Positions 21,301 through 33,680 of a stretch of DNA of 64,000 bases are shown piece after piece. Each line of letters begins with the position of its first letter. Positions within the stretch are counted from its first letter, which is position 1. The notes under the pieces are model-generated. The model did no database searches, was not told the origin of the DNA, and was given only the letters and a program-made list of their open reading frames with translations. The translations under genes were made by a program, and so were the position numbers. The stretch covers positions 124,001 through 188,000 of the forward strand of contig CP021233.1 of assembly GCA_003999685.1 (NCBI GenBank), given 5' to 3'. This DNA is from Taiwanofungus camphoratus. Its lineage: Eukaryota > Basidiomycota > Agaricomycetes > Polyporales > Taiwanofungaceae.

Positions 21301-21477
21301 CAACACCATTCAAACATGGTGGGGTAATACGGTATTTCTCAACACGGCGGACGGCAAAGCCACTCCTTACATCACGCTTCCACCGAATGGGACGTTTGGG
21401 TGAGTGTATCTACATAACACCCACGCTGCACTGCTCATACATGTCAATTAACATATGACAGACCGTCACATTGGTAG
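18366..21477 (+). CDS. Oligopeptide transporter, OPT family
   Basis: Proton-coupled importer of small peptides, glutathione or related metal chelates at the plasma membrane. The model starts [13 protein letters not shown] and runs through about 14 short introns to the TAG at 21475. Family marks are [12 protein letters not shown] before the first membrane segment, the [12 protein letters not shown] motif in an early loop, the KIPPR motif split by an intron near 20530, and the C-terminal TWWGNTVF segment. Many hydrophobic stretches fit the 12 or more TM helices of the family. The cytosolic N-terminus is hydrophilic and acidic. Example joins: the donor after [13 protein letters not shown] near 19170, and the last intron near 21400, after which only PSHW remains. 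It is larger than a PTR-type transporter and looks complete. The substrate cannot be read from sequence. Confidence 0.93.
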
Positions 21478-23390
21478 ACATGATGACAAGAAAGCGTTAG
21501 GCTTGTTATATATCTCTTCCGGAGTCGTGGTGGTATTATTTTGATGATGTGTAGCTTAGTGTTTTTTTTTAGATCTAGTGTAGATATCTGTAGGTTGGAA
21601 TCGGATACGGAGCAGTGCATCATAGCTGTGAGCTATCGTTTTCTTGTCGTTCAGCCGAATGTCACCATTTCAGCGATCACTGAGTAGTTTTATCGCGAGT
21701 TTTCAAGAGATGCTACTTGTTGAGGATGCGTCCCTTTGTGATCACCAGCCCTTGCGGGTGCCATGTCTACGTCCTGGCGTGTTCAAACCAAATATGTCCG
21801 GGTGGACACCGATACGATGGCCGCATAAATATAGGATGCTCTCTAGAATATAGAAACGCTAATGATACTGACCTTCCCTTCACATAAGTCTACCATGGTG
21901 CAGGTGTTCAGTAGGCGGAATGCGAAGAAAGGATGCTATTGTGTCATATCTCATGAAAGTACTGTCACATCGTCGAGACTGAACTTGCGATCCCAAAACG
22001 GATTCCGGACATCCATGCTCCTGCAATGCCGGATCATGCACCTTTCAATTAAGACTCCTCGTTTCATTGATTCACGGCACAGTATCGTATCGTCTCCCAT
22101 GAGCTGATTACAGATTTCGTTTTCAGGAATGTAGGCGATGCACGTCACTGAGACTTCCATAACTTCCATTGGACTGATACTGTTACTAGGAGCCTATAAA
22201 CTCTGCTTCCTGTACCAACGTGTCTTTAGAAGCAAAGCAGCTGGAGTCAGTAATCAGGCGAGTAAATCTCCCTGCGCACGGATCTTTCAGCTGTTAAATT
22301 CCTCGATCAAAAGACGTTCTCTCCGAGAACCGAGTCTGTTATTCAATTATTATGCTGTTTCTCATTCGGCGTAAAATGCACATAGCTGATTATTCATAGG
22401 TACCATGAATCTACTCTGACAGCAGGTTTTCTTCTAGGGCCTTCCAAAAACACACAGACATAGCTTCTGCGGTATAGTATGACTCAGAACGGTGCACACT
22501 ACCACCCTTTAAAAGTTTCTCACATCGAGTGACAGACGTCCCTACAACTGACCCCACGCTATGCCGTACGGCGTAAACTAGGCATCTCTATCTCTTCCTG
22601 TCTTCTGCTATGTGAAACGGGCAAGCGTCAGAACCACGACAGACAATCTGCGGTTACTGCGCATCCTCCCAGCCTTCACCTTTCTTTCTCTTCTCCTGAT
22701 GGCATAGTGGATCCGACAACCAGAAAGACCACACACAAGGTCTCAAAGACAGAATGAAAACCGATTCCAAAACCTGGAGGACGAGCAACACGCCAATGCA
22801 CTCAGTTCACTCGATGCAAGATTCCCGGAGGTAGAGAAGGGACGCAAGGAAAGTGCATTGAAAGAAGCTAATGGCGAGCCTATCACCGGTTGAGACCGAG
22901 CCAACTCCATGGTCAACAGAAGGTCTTCCTTCTTTGGTGATACGATCACCGAGATAGAAGAGACCTGGCTCAGTGGAAGAGATGTCACAGCTTCAGAGCA
23001 GTTCAGAAAGACATACTACTTGCTGCACCTTCACTGGACTCTTTAAAATATCCAGCATTGAATACTTGAAAGACTGGCGGTATGATGCATGAACCGCAAG
23101 TCACGCTCTAGAACTGGACCAATCGCTTCTAAAACCTAGGCATTGGGGCCCCACTTGCGAGTGCAACAGGATCAGAGACATGGTGAAGAATATTCAAAGA
23201 ATGCTATGTACACGTCCTAATGCTGATTTGAAGCAACGTAGCATACGAGGAAAAACCTAGGGAGAGCAAATCCAGTGAAAATTATGGTCTGTTAGGATAG
23301 ACAACATGCAGTTGCGCATCACAGTATGTGCACGATTACGCAACAGCGATGCTCGGCATGCCGATCGCGCGGATGGCCAGTTGTTCTTCT
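21478..23390. other. Intergenic, OPT 3' side to cyclophilin 3' side
   Basis: About 1.9 kb with no recognised gene. The first part is the probable OPT 3' UTR (T-rich near 21560). Around 22745-23020 the plus strand has two short frames with coding-like composition (for example RFQNLEDEQHANALSSLDAR), which may be a decayed gene piece but match nothing I can name. Confidence 0.4.
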
Positions 23391-24115
23391 TTATACAGCG
23401 CCAGAAGAAGTGATGGTGACCTTTTGCTTCGGCCGACCGGAATCGGTACCGACGGCCTCGATCTGCTTGACGATGTCCATGCCCTCAACTACCTCGCCAA
23501 AGACGACGTGCTTGCCGTCAAGCCATGATGTCACAACTGTTGTGATGAAGAACTAATCATATCACGAATGAACTACTTCAAAATGTGCTGGAGAGAATGT
23601 AGAAACGAATGGTACAAACCTGAGAACCATTGGTGTTCGGGCCTGCGTTCGCCATGGAGAGTAAGCCGGGTTTGGTATGCCGCAGCTTGAAGTTCTCATC
23701 TGTCGCCAATAGACACAACTTCAGGAGATTTGCAAGATTCATATGACCTATGATGATACTGACCTGCAAATTTTTCCCCGTAAATTGACTTGCCCCCAGT
23801 TCCATTATGCCGGGTGAAGTCACCACCCTGAAGCATGAACTACAGAACAAGAGGATGTCGTGGATCCCATTCATATGATCGACAGAAATGTAGTAAGACA
23901 AATAAAGGCACCCGAGATAACGCGTTTGCACTCACGCTTGGGATGATTCTGTGGAAAGTACTGCCTGCATATCCGAACCCGTGCTGACCGGTCGCAAGCT
24001 CACGGAAGTTCCTTGCAGTCTTCGGCACAACATCGTCATAGAGCTTGAACACTATTCGGCCTGTTGACTTCGTGTCGATCGCAACGTCAAACTGCGCGTA
24101 ACCCTTGAGTCCCAT
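23391..24115 (-). CDS. Cyclophilin A-type peptidyl-prolyl cis-trans isomerase
   Basis: A 165-residue single-domain cyclophilin catalysing proline cis-trans isomerisation, and the likely cyclosporin A target. Four exons on the minus strand (24115-23936, 23839-23764, 23699-23620, 23552-23391) sum to 498 nt. Active-site stretches are present: FHRIIP with the catalytic Arg, [16 protein letters not shown], and [11 protein letters not shown] with the Trp needed for cyclosporin binding and the following His. There is no signal peptide and no obvious targeting extension, so a cytosolic location is most likely. The start [11 protein letters not shown] is a few residues longer at the N-terminus than the shortest family members. 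The C-terminus [10 protein letters not shown] is typical. Confidence 0.95.
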
Positions 24116-26795
24116 GTTTCATGTAGCCCTGAAGGAACTGTCCCCAAGACTCACAAATACGTTCGACCTGGCGGGTGTCGGAAAAATAAGTGTCAGTTTC
24201 TTATACAGTATTGTGATGATGGTATATATGTACATTGGTGTTTCGGTAGCAGACCCTGATGTCGCGAAACGGCGCAGGAAAGACGACATCGTTGCAACAC
24301 GAAATGGTTGAAGGGACAAAATGTGCGAAGACACCCGGCAGAAAACGTTCAGTGTCGCTGAAAAAGTCACGCGGGAGCTTCTTTACTCACGTGATTGAGA
24401 TGGGAAGGGAGTATAGCTGGAGAAGCTACTCAAAGGCTGCCAGTGGTTGTGGAGTGTAGAACATCCTCATCTGTATCTTATATATGCCAAACAGACCATT
24501 GTGATACCCCCCAAAACACTCTATAACGTGATCTTTTCGAAGCGAATCTTTTGATACATGACATTTCCCGAGATATTTGATACTATAATGAATCCGGGGA
24601 GGAGAACGAGGGTATCTTCTCCACAAACACAAAGAGCACTCTAGGCCTTCAGCCATTCTTCTTCGAGGACGAACATAGACAAAAGCCGCGACTCAACCCC
24701 ACGTGTTGATGCATGCCAGTTGTATTAGAACGCAGCGATTGTCTCGGCTGAGCCAGATAAGTAGACGAAGTAGAGAAGATGCCAAGTGTATAACCGGAAG
24801 ACGGTAAATCAGATTTAAGGGCCAAACGTTGAGCATCCATAATACACGACTGCCGCGCGCTCGGCGAGGATGCGGCAGAGTGACACTAACAAAAAGATAG
24901 AGCAGTCTGGGCCGGTAAGGTCCTGGAGGGGGTCACTACCAAGATGGATATATGGCGTGTTCAACCACATCCATCCGATGCAGCTGTGAGCCATTTTACC
25001 GGAATCCAGAGTCCCAGACGGCCAGGCCTTGCGGTGTTCTGCCTGGAGATGGGCTACAGATAGCGCGCTTAGCTTACCTATGTTATCTAAATGTGTCACC
25101 TGGGATGCGCTGTAATTATGATAGAACCCACCGTGATCATATCAAGCAGAACTGCAATGTTCTGTAGCCTCTAAGCCCTGCAGACGTCGATTTTGAGGGC
25201 GAAGTGGCCAGGAAATATGTAGGCTAGGAACCATAAATAGCTTCAAAAGAAGAAACCTGACGAGAGTGGCTTCGACACAGGGAAACTTCCTATTCGATGC
25301 GGATGTCAAACTAAGGAGGATGATATAAGACCAGAACCATCACTCTAAGCCTCGTTCCTGATGTGTTTGCCGCTAGCGAAGTCATAAGCCAGACTTCGGC
25401 AACGCCGCAGCAGAGGGAAACACAAACAGCATTCTCTGATAGACCAGAAAAAGGTAGATTGGGGAGTCCCGGTGGAATCGATCCGACCACGATTGGCAGT
25501 GTGAAGGGGTGGAACAAGACAACAGAAGGCATTAAGTGTACCCGAAAATTCGCAGCTGATGGGGACTGGCGACAAGGCGGCAAGGTGTCAGATTGTCGTT
25601 CAGGCCTCCTGTGAATATACACACGAGTGATCAAATTAGCAAATAGTTTCCTCACGCAAAATCGAATTGGATAGAGCGGAAGAGGCGGACCGGCAAAATA
25701 TCGAATGATAGGACGTTTAGCATGCTGTATTTCGGAGCTCGTGTATATGGCGTGTGGCCATCGTAGTTTTTTGTGCATACTTGGATGATGTTTATGTTGT
25801 GTTATGGGCACTCTCGCCCTTGTAGCTAGCCATTGCAGAGCGACTTCGGACATTGTAATGAGGATGCTAGGGATTCCAATCACGTGACATTAACATGATC
25901 GACTTGGCCGTAAGTATGTTGTTTAGTGCTAATTTGAAGCTCCTGGTGCTACAGCCTCACTGCTACAGCCAAATCTAATCCAGCTACGCAGTTACCTGCA
26001 CTTTTCCTGAAGCTATTTTCCCTCATTCTAAAGTTGCTGTTGCATCACATACCCCAAATGAAGTGTATCAATATAATCTGAGTGTACACCCTGATATGTG
26101 AGATCCAGGTCATGCATAACGACATAACGACTACCATTTCGCAGATGTAGAGTTCAGAAGTTCTTTTGCGTCAACGATTCCATTGATTCCTTTCAGTGTT
26201 CACTTTAACAGATGTGCATCTATCTATGGTCCAACATACAGCACCTGTAGAGTCGCTTGCTGAGGATTGCAGCACGTAATTGGCAGTAAGAACATTCAGG
26301 TGAGGTTTGCTTTGCCGTTTGCAGGGTGTCAGAGCAGTTTCCACAAGTGTCCGTCTATCGGGTTCTGTTGCCCCCATATCTGGGGCGAGATTCAACTCGT
26401 TCCAACTTACACTGATACTGCATGATCTATGGCACCTTTACCGGATACTGCTTTCATATAACTCTGGGAGCAATCAGAACGGAAGCATTTGTCATTCCTC
26501 ATCTTTTGACAGTTCCTGTGGGGCTTCCATCTACCCCTTCGGCTCCGTATGGAATTACTAAGTATTTCTTGAGGTAAGACCCAAAACTCTGCACTTCCTT
26601 CTCCCGTTATGGAACGACTTCGCTTACCTGAACTGATACAAAGGTAGGAATAGTCTGTTGTATACATGATTGAAAAAGGGCTTGGTATGTCTGCCACACC
26701 GTGTCGATGCGAAGAGCGTCTGGAAACGCAGCAATTCAACTAGTTCGAATCATCTTTAAGCTCGTCATGAGATATTGTTTGCCTTCAAATAATGC

Positions 26796-27700
26796 TTATC
26801 GAGCGGTCTCTCTGTGCTCATGAGAATAGACCATGCCTCGAGCGGTGTCTTGGAATTCGAGAAGGCCCGCATCCAGATATTGCGGAATCCATGTGGGGTG
26901 GCAGAAGACTCCTGCAATAATATCAGAACTTGTCAGAAAGCCCTCAACTTGCTGTATTGGAGATAGCGCTGAGTAGGTAAATTCGAGGCAAAGTGCAGGA
27001 AGGGTGGTAGCCATATGATCGGCCCTCAGTGGCCCACACTTCACCCACTGGACAACGTACCTCCGAACAAAGCGAACAAGGATGCGTGCTACAACGTCAG
27101 ATGCCAAAAGTGTTTATCCATGGCAGGCTGTATTTGTAGGCGATATCGATAATTTGGTCGACATGGCCGCTGTTGCCATGATAATGGGCCTACCGAATGG
27201 AAACCGGTAGCCCGTACACCACTGGCGTTGCAGAGTACTTCCTGAATGCACAAATAACTTCCCATGATAATCAGTACTATTGCTGGAACGCCTCGATGAT
27301 ACAAGCACAGACGTCCGAGTTGATCACGCCAGTGCGGTGTACATGAGACGTATGGCTTTCATCTCGTGCCTGAAAGAATTGGGAGCCTTGACCGGAACAA
27401 TTGCGTGATTGCTCCTCGGCAGAGATTTCATATTACAGATTTTCAGCTATAGCAGGCCGGCAGGTCAGACAAGTGACCATCAGAATAGATGCGATGCAGC
27501 GCATTCAACTCTATCAAACGTTCGAGAGGAAAGCAAATCTTGAGCTTGCAACTCGAGTCTTCTAGTCCATGAGCTTTCAACGCAGGATTTTCGGCCTCTA
27601 CAGACTTCCATATCTTGCTTCGCTTCCCACCGGGGAATCCGCTCGCACGTAAAAGCAAGCGAGGGACTTCTTCGTCAAAGCGGAGCAGCCCGCTGAGAGA
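26796..27700 (-). other. Possible unrecognised multi-exon gene or gene relic
   Basis: Several minus-strand segments have protein-like composition but no single open frame. Around 27690-27443 the reading GLLRFDEEVPRLLLRASG continues into a Leu-rich, charged segment. Around 27107-26796 a frame contains FLTSSDIIAGVFCHPTWIP and YLDAGLLEFQ, reminiscent of the helical-repeat parts of fungal MYND-type or armadillo-like proteins, a resemblance from memory only. Between them, frames change without clean splice pairs. The gene may extend to about 26500. It may be a real intron-rich gene I cannot splice, or a decayed one. Confidence 0.28.
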
Positions 27701-27963
27701 AAGGAGAAATGATTGCAGGTAACTTTAATTTGATAACGGGGAAGCAGACAGAAGGGTCGGTCTGAGAGCCGCACCGAACTGTCCGCGAGAAAGCGGTACA
27801 ACACTAACGGTTGTAACAGGATAGGTCATCCCAGGATTAACAAACGCCGATAGGCCCAAGCACATCGATCTGGCCGTGGTGCTCGGACACCGATAATCCT
27901 GGATAGGACAGGACGATGTCGACTTATCTTTTGCATGCACTGCTAAACCATACTAGGTGTTTG

Positions 27964-28179
27964 TCAATCGCTAGGCCTCGAATAGTCTATGCTATTGTTG
28001 CCGTCGTCGTCACCGAACATCTCGGGTTTGAGTATGATGGCTTCAACCACGACAATCTCTAAAAAATGAGAAATGAAGCATCTCAGACAAGTACCCGTGG
28101 GATACTCATCAGCATCTACAAACCTCAAGTCTTTTGAATATTCATCCGGAGAATAAACAACATGAGTACTCACCACCAT
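27964..28179 (-). other. Coding-like fragment, unrecognised
   Basis: A minus-strand frame with acidic composition (EMFGDDDGNNSIDYSRPSD at its end) and codon use resembling the real genes here. It has no partner exons that I can place. Possibly the last exon of a lost gene. Confidence 0.18.
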
Positions 28180-28752
28180 ATTCCCGACATATTTGCGACT
28201 CGGTCTCTAGGATAAGTAAGCCGCGATTACTGAAGTTAGTTGCCGTATTCGTAGCTAATCCTTAAGGACTAAATGAAGACCTAGGCTGGGCCACTCGAAG
28301 TTTCGAAACCGACAGTCCGCGACGTCTTGAGAAGACTACGAACAACTTTGGAAGGAGGAACACAGGTCTGGAGACCCTGAATAGGACTCTAGTACTAGTG
28401 CTTTGGGAACTGAGTCCAATGATGATTGCAGATCTCCAATTATGTTGTTAGTGTAGAATTTCAAGTTGATTCTGGTTTGGTAAAATGCGAGAAGCATTCA
28501 CGATGCACAACTGAGACTGTATAATACCGAGTCGTGCGCCAAGTCTAGTTTAAGCTGTGACAATGTGACAATTGTGACGGGCTTGTTTACGTGATGCACC
28601 GCTGCGCACTGACTCGATGACCACGGCAGGCGGTGCAGCTCTTGTAAGATCACGACGAGCAAGATTCGGCCAGTTCTTTCTTACCTGTTTCTGAACGTTT
28701 GAACTCCATTGGTATACTGATGAGTGTGTTGATACCGTATTTCAATTTTGAA

Positions 28753-29443
28753 ATGGCTGACCTGTGGACACTTGTAGCTTCCAAATATGACGGCAGATGG
28801 ACGCTGCTGGCAGCTGCGTTGCTATTATTTTCTTGTCTTCCGACCGCACATGCGTACTGCTACGTAGATGGGCGAGTCCGGTGGTAACCTGCGGGCCAAT
28901 CAGGAGCTGACCGGTTGATTCAGGTTCGGATACGAGCATTGTTCACTATCCACTGGTGCACGGATTGCTATAGGGGTTTGCATCGGTGAGTTCGATGACA
29001 ACTTATATTGTCTTTCAAACTCATTTTGATCTCTGTGATTAGCAATTGCCGGTTTGTTGTTGATCTTGGCCGCTGGAATGATCCGTCAGCGTCGCATACG
29101 CCGCGCAAACATGGTCTATATCAACAATGCTAATCAAGACAATGTTCCCCCAACCTATCCATCCCAGGGCTCCCCCTACGTCGGTGCCGGTTATTTACCG
29201 AACACGAATCCAGGGTATCTCCCTTCATACAACGCTCAATACCCACAGTACCCACCTCAGATGCACAATGGTTGGGATCCTCAGAGCGGTTACGCACCCG
29301 TGAGTGCACTCGCGAATTTCTGACCGAGCAACTTTGCAGGCTTGCGTCTGACTGATGTCTTCTCATCGCCTCAGCCGTTCCAGCCTCCTCGGTACTCGCC
29401 TCCGCAAGGTCCCCTGCCAGCTGCAGGCAAGGAAAGCACTTGA
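28753..29443 (+). CDS. Small single-pass membrane protein with PPxY motifs (Rcr-like)
   Basis: Predicted 171 residues from four exons (28753-28880, 28924-28985, 29043-29299, 29375-29443; sum 516 nt). An N-terminal hydrophobic stretch with an AHA end looks like a signal peptide. A short Cys-containing luminal part follows, then a membrane helix (IAIGVCIAIAGLLLILAAGM), a basic stop-transfer RQRRIRR, and a Pro/Tyr/Gln-rich cytosolic tail with PPTY and PPRY. PPxY motifs bind WW domains of Rsp5-type ubiquitin ligases. The layout matches yeast Rcr1/Rcr2 and similar fungal adaptors that help sort plasma-membrane proteins. The family match is by architecture, not by sequence search. An alternative is an unrelated fungal signalling adaptor. 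Confidence 0.72.
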
Positions 29444-29812
29444 ACATGTTTGATCTAAGTGGCGTGTTATACTTCGTGCATCTTGATGTGATATCAGGAA
29501 ACGATGTAGCGTTTCTTTGATTGTACTTTTTTCTTGTGATTCTTATTATATTATATGTAATAGTAGTCGTCTTGCTATCAGACCTCACCTCCCACGACGT
29601 TGACCTGGCAAGTGTGTGACATTGAGGTAGGCGTTCTCCTAAGTTTTGACAGGGTCTCCGAGAACGGCTGCGAATAGACGTCGCCTGGGAGACGACGAGC
29701 GCGTCTTATCACCATTTGCGCGGCTCGCTTAGGCCACCATTGAGGATATTACCTTCTCGCCCTCCAATTATCACGTCGTTGTGTTGACCCGCCTCCGCTC
29801 TCTTGAATCTTG

Positions 29813-32800
29813 ATGCCGAATCTATTCTCTCGTTCACGGACAAACTCGACTCCCAAGAAAACACCTTTCGACACTGCCGCATACGACGAATTCGGCAGGA
29901 TCAACAGCAGGGGCTCTGCCCGCGGCCAGGCCGTCCCCCAGCTGGGCACCGGTAAGAAAGACAAGAAAAAGGACTCAAAAGAGAAAGCCCGACCTAGGGC
30001 GGCCAACTCTCTCGTAGAGCATGACGCCCCAGAGTTTGCGATCCCGGATGGCAGCTTTCTGCCGCTCAACCTTGACCCACCGCGATACGAGTCGAACGAA
30101 GACGATCCGCGACACGAACCCCGGCCAATTCATGACTATGGCTATCTTTCCTACGGCAGACACGTTATACTTGGCCTTGAGCAGGTAGCACGGCTTGTGG
30201 ATGTTGTTGGCGACGAGTTGGGCACCCGTGGGCTCACCACACCTTTCATCTTCTCTTCTCTTGCGCTAGACGTCTCCTCGAACGCAGTCAAACGACTAAT
30301 CCGAGCTTTCCTCCGGACCTGTGGCAAACCATCATCTGAGACAGAGCATCAATGGCGGGAGGAGGCGCGGTTGGCGGAGCCGCACGAACTGGGCATGTGT
30401 CTGCGCTGGGGGCTTGCAAGAGTGATTCGGATTGTCAAAGGGCAGGAGGTGCGTGGACTGGTCGCATACGAAAACTACATTGAATGGCGCGATGCCGAGG
30501 CAGGTGCGAACGATGGCCCTTTGTGTCCCATGCACTTACCCGCTGACTTCCTGTCTCTCCTCAGCGCTGAACTATCCTGAGACGCACTTTGCTGCCTTTC
30601 TTGCACCCTTGGATCCCCTCCTCCGTTCGATTCTTGTCGGCCTTCTTACGTTACTTACCCGGTTCACAGCCCATTCCGCCTCCTCTGGCCACACCCCTCC
30701 CACGCTTTCCCCGCTTTTTGGGCCTCTTCTATTCGGCCTTGGACCTTCTACGCTGCCCTTCCATCATGCATATATGTACTACCTCCGCGCAACGACTGCT
30801 ACAGAGCATCTCATTCTATCCTTCATCCGTTGGCAAGATGTTCCCCGAGCTGGTGCAGGTGTTGCTGCTCTTGGCCTTCCCACTCGCCTCAAAGCATGGA
30901 TCCAGGGCTATCCAGTGATGCTACCGGCGAGTGGGAAGCAAGACGTTCGTCCGCAGCCTCGCCGCGGTGCGCGCACAGTGCGAGTTATCAGCGTACGTCG
31001 GAATGTGCGCATGTACTCGCCGGATCTTGTCAGAAGCGCTGCCAGTTGGGCGCATCGCCCGCGTAGCGCTGTAATGGCATCTGTAGCCGGCGACCGAACG
31101 TTCGCGGGCTCGAAAGAGTGGGAGCGAATAGTGCCACCAACACTCAAGCTCCCTCCTCGCTACTCAGATGTGTACAGGAAGCGCATGGACCTTCCGCCAA
31201 ATTTTCATCCTGACACCGGCTCGGGCTCGTCTACATCGACAATCAGTGCACCGTCACTGTCATCGTCCACATCAACGGCATCTTCTGCGACATCAACCCT
31301 TTTTGATGAACATGGAATTTTGGGACCCAGAGCAGGAGAGGACCGATTCAGGAGTCTGACTGATCTCAAGTGGGGTGAATTCGAGGTAATGGGTTTTGGA
31401 GATCTTGGTGCCGATGATAAGAAACTCCAATTCGACCTGACCGAGAGTGCGAGAGCGGTGAATACATTCTGGTCTGACTGTTGTCTGTTGTGTACTTAAA
31501 TGCATGCGCTTGCAGGCTCGCGCAGCAAAACGCGCGACTCTGACCTGGCAGGACTTCTCCTCATCTGGCTTTACACGTTCAGATGCGCCCCTGAATGCTA
31601 CGCTTCAGTTCAGTACGCCAGTTACAGCGACAGTGAACTCCTGGCCTGCACATTCGGCCGAGATTACACGCAAGCTCAAGAAGGCACAAAAGTCATTGCC
31701 GACATTCGGATGGGATACAGAACCGGTGATGGGCTCGGAGGAGGTGATCGAGGAAGCATTTGTGGATGTTTTCTGTGATTTGGTGTATGGTGGGGGCTGG
31801 ATGGACGCAGAGAGGTGCGTGGAGATAGATAGGGAATGTAACTGGGCTCTGGTGAGTCTTATTGTCGGTGTCATTGTGCGAACCGTGTCGAGCTGTCCGG
31901 TGCGACTTAGGTCGAGTTCAAGTCTCTGCCAATCTCTAAAACATCTACGGTATCTGGTACTGCTGATCCTCGCACGTCAATGACTCTCATTCTGTTTGAA
32001 GAATTTGTCCCTCTCGAATATCGACAACAACTTGCTGCATCAGGCACAAGTAGACGGCGACTACCCTCGCTATTCGGCACTTCAAAACCCAAACAGTGGA
32101 AGCCCGCACCTACTCTGAATGGTCGACCCTACGTTATCGGCCATGTTCCCTCTAGTCCATCGTACCGCGAAGTTGAATTCGAGGGCCTTTTGCGCTCCAA
32201 CGGGAGCGTTACCAAGATTATTTCGCTCAATCGCAGTCCAGATGCCGAAAGAGATTCTCCTGTCCCCAGCAACATCGCGACGTCGGGCCACACTGAAGCG
32301 GGAGCGCATCTTTTGGGATCGACACTGCGCGTTGATGCGCGTACAGATTCGCCAACGAAGAGGCCCCAAAACCGTCAGGAACGCGTGGCATCGCCAATCC
32401 CAGGAGCGAGTCCTAGCATTAATAAGCGAATCTCGCGCTTCCGGCTCCCTGCGGGGCTGCCGGTCAGCCCTGGAACGTCGCGGAAGATGGGACTACCGCC
32501 TGCTGAATATGAATCAGTCGATTTTGACGCCCGCCTTGCTAGTTTCTCAGACGAGGAGTTGGGAGGCGCGGCTCGTTCAAAGCAGGGTAGGCGACGCTCA
32601 AAGGATGACGCATGGGTTGACATATTAGTGGCAAACAACAATCGTAGGATGGGTGGGCAAGATGCTGAGATGCGCAATGGACATGGGCTCCAGAGTCGGA
32701 GATCAGACCCCGAGCTTGCTAGCCAGGAGGTGTCTGAGGTGCTCGCTGCAGTGCGAGGTCATTTGTCTACGGATGATGAGGACGATAATGGCATGGAGCC

Positions 32801-33680
32801 CGTGAACTCAGTACACAGAGCCGACGAAGAACAGGAGGATGATACCACGACGCTTGAAGACTCGATGTTTGAGCGGGCACAGTCGCCGCCGCCTGAGCGA
32901 GAATCTGCATTGTTCGGAGATGACGAAGATGGTGAGGCATCTCTAATGCCGGTGAGAAAGAAGCGTCCCGGATACTTTGACCTTCACCCAGAGCGTCGAC
33001 CAGCGCAGCAAGATGACTATGATCTTCGCAGCCGGTTTGAGCGGTACTCTCTTGAGAGCGATGCCAACTCTGAAGATCATACTCATGGTAGAAGCGACCC
33101 TAGCGCGCTGATACCCCCGATGCAGCTCAAGGATGATGCTGCATCATCTAGACAGTCGTATACTTCGGGTGAGGACGGCGACTTCGAACCGACGCCTAAC
33201 CCTTCATTCGTACACTCCTCAAATATCGACATTTCTAGCTCGTCCGGCATCCGGCGCCTGCCACACCTTAGTATAGAGACGGGTATGTCGCCTGCCATCA
33301 CCGTCTCGCCACCTGAACATCCCACGTCAACTGGATCTGGTACAGCGAAGCCAACGCCGAGTAAAACCGCCTCCCTTATAGAGATGTATCGTGAGCGGGA
33401 ACGGAGCGTAACAACTCCTCTTCCATCGTCCCGGTTACCTGTGCGTTCGGCATCTTTACAGGCTCAGCCATTGGGAACATCGGGAACTCAGCCTGCAGCA
33501 GCTCCCACGGTGAAGCCGCCAACCGCTGCTGTGCCCCCTTCCACTGCGCCGGAAACTGAAGAATCAGATGTGGATTCAGAGCTTCTTGCGCTTGAGGAGA
33601 CGGAGCCTAACCTTCCCAACCGCTATATTCATGGTGCCCCGTTGCACAATGTTATAGAAGAAACGGAGGAAGAGGATTAG
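29813..33680 (+). CDS. Msb1-type morphogenesis protein (DUF1708)
   Basis: Predicted 1229 residues from four exons (29813-30503, 30565-31457, 31516-31851, 31911-33680; sum 3690 nt). The N-terminal half carries the Msb1/Mug8 domain: after a basic leader, YGYLSYGRHVILGLEQVARL and ELGTRGLTTPFIFSSLAL start a RhoGAP-like helical region that continues past NYPETHFAAFLAPLDPLLR. A second conserved block near KWGEFEVMGFGDL and TLTWQDFSSSGF follows. The C-terminal 500 or so residues are disordered, rich in Ser, Pro, Asp and Glu, as usual in this family. In yeasts Msb1 acts with Cdc42, Rho1 and formins at sites of polar growth. A role at hyphal tips or bud-like sites is inferred. The next gene upstream ends 370 bp away on the same strand. 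Confidence 0.85.

Larger units (their letters stand above)
24116..28752. other. Gene-poor stretch of about 4.6 kb
   Basis: Between the divergent cyclophilin and PPxY genes only short or interrupted open frames occur. The most coding-like pieces lie on the minus strand at about 26500-27700 and 27964-28179 and are noted separately. A 190-codon minus frame at 25311-25883 and its plus-strand counterpart have no recognisable domain. I see no LTR, terminal repeat or RNA gene. Confidence 0.4.

Noticed and set aside
25311-25883. 190-codon minus-strand frame and its plus-strand counterpart (25363-25614)
   Set aside because: Neither strand shows a recognisable motif. The composition is that of chance frames on opposite strands of the same sequence.
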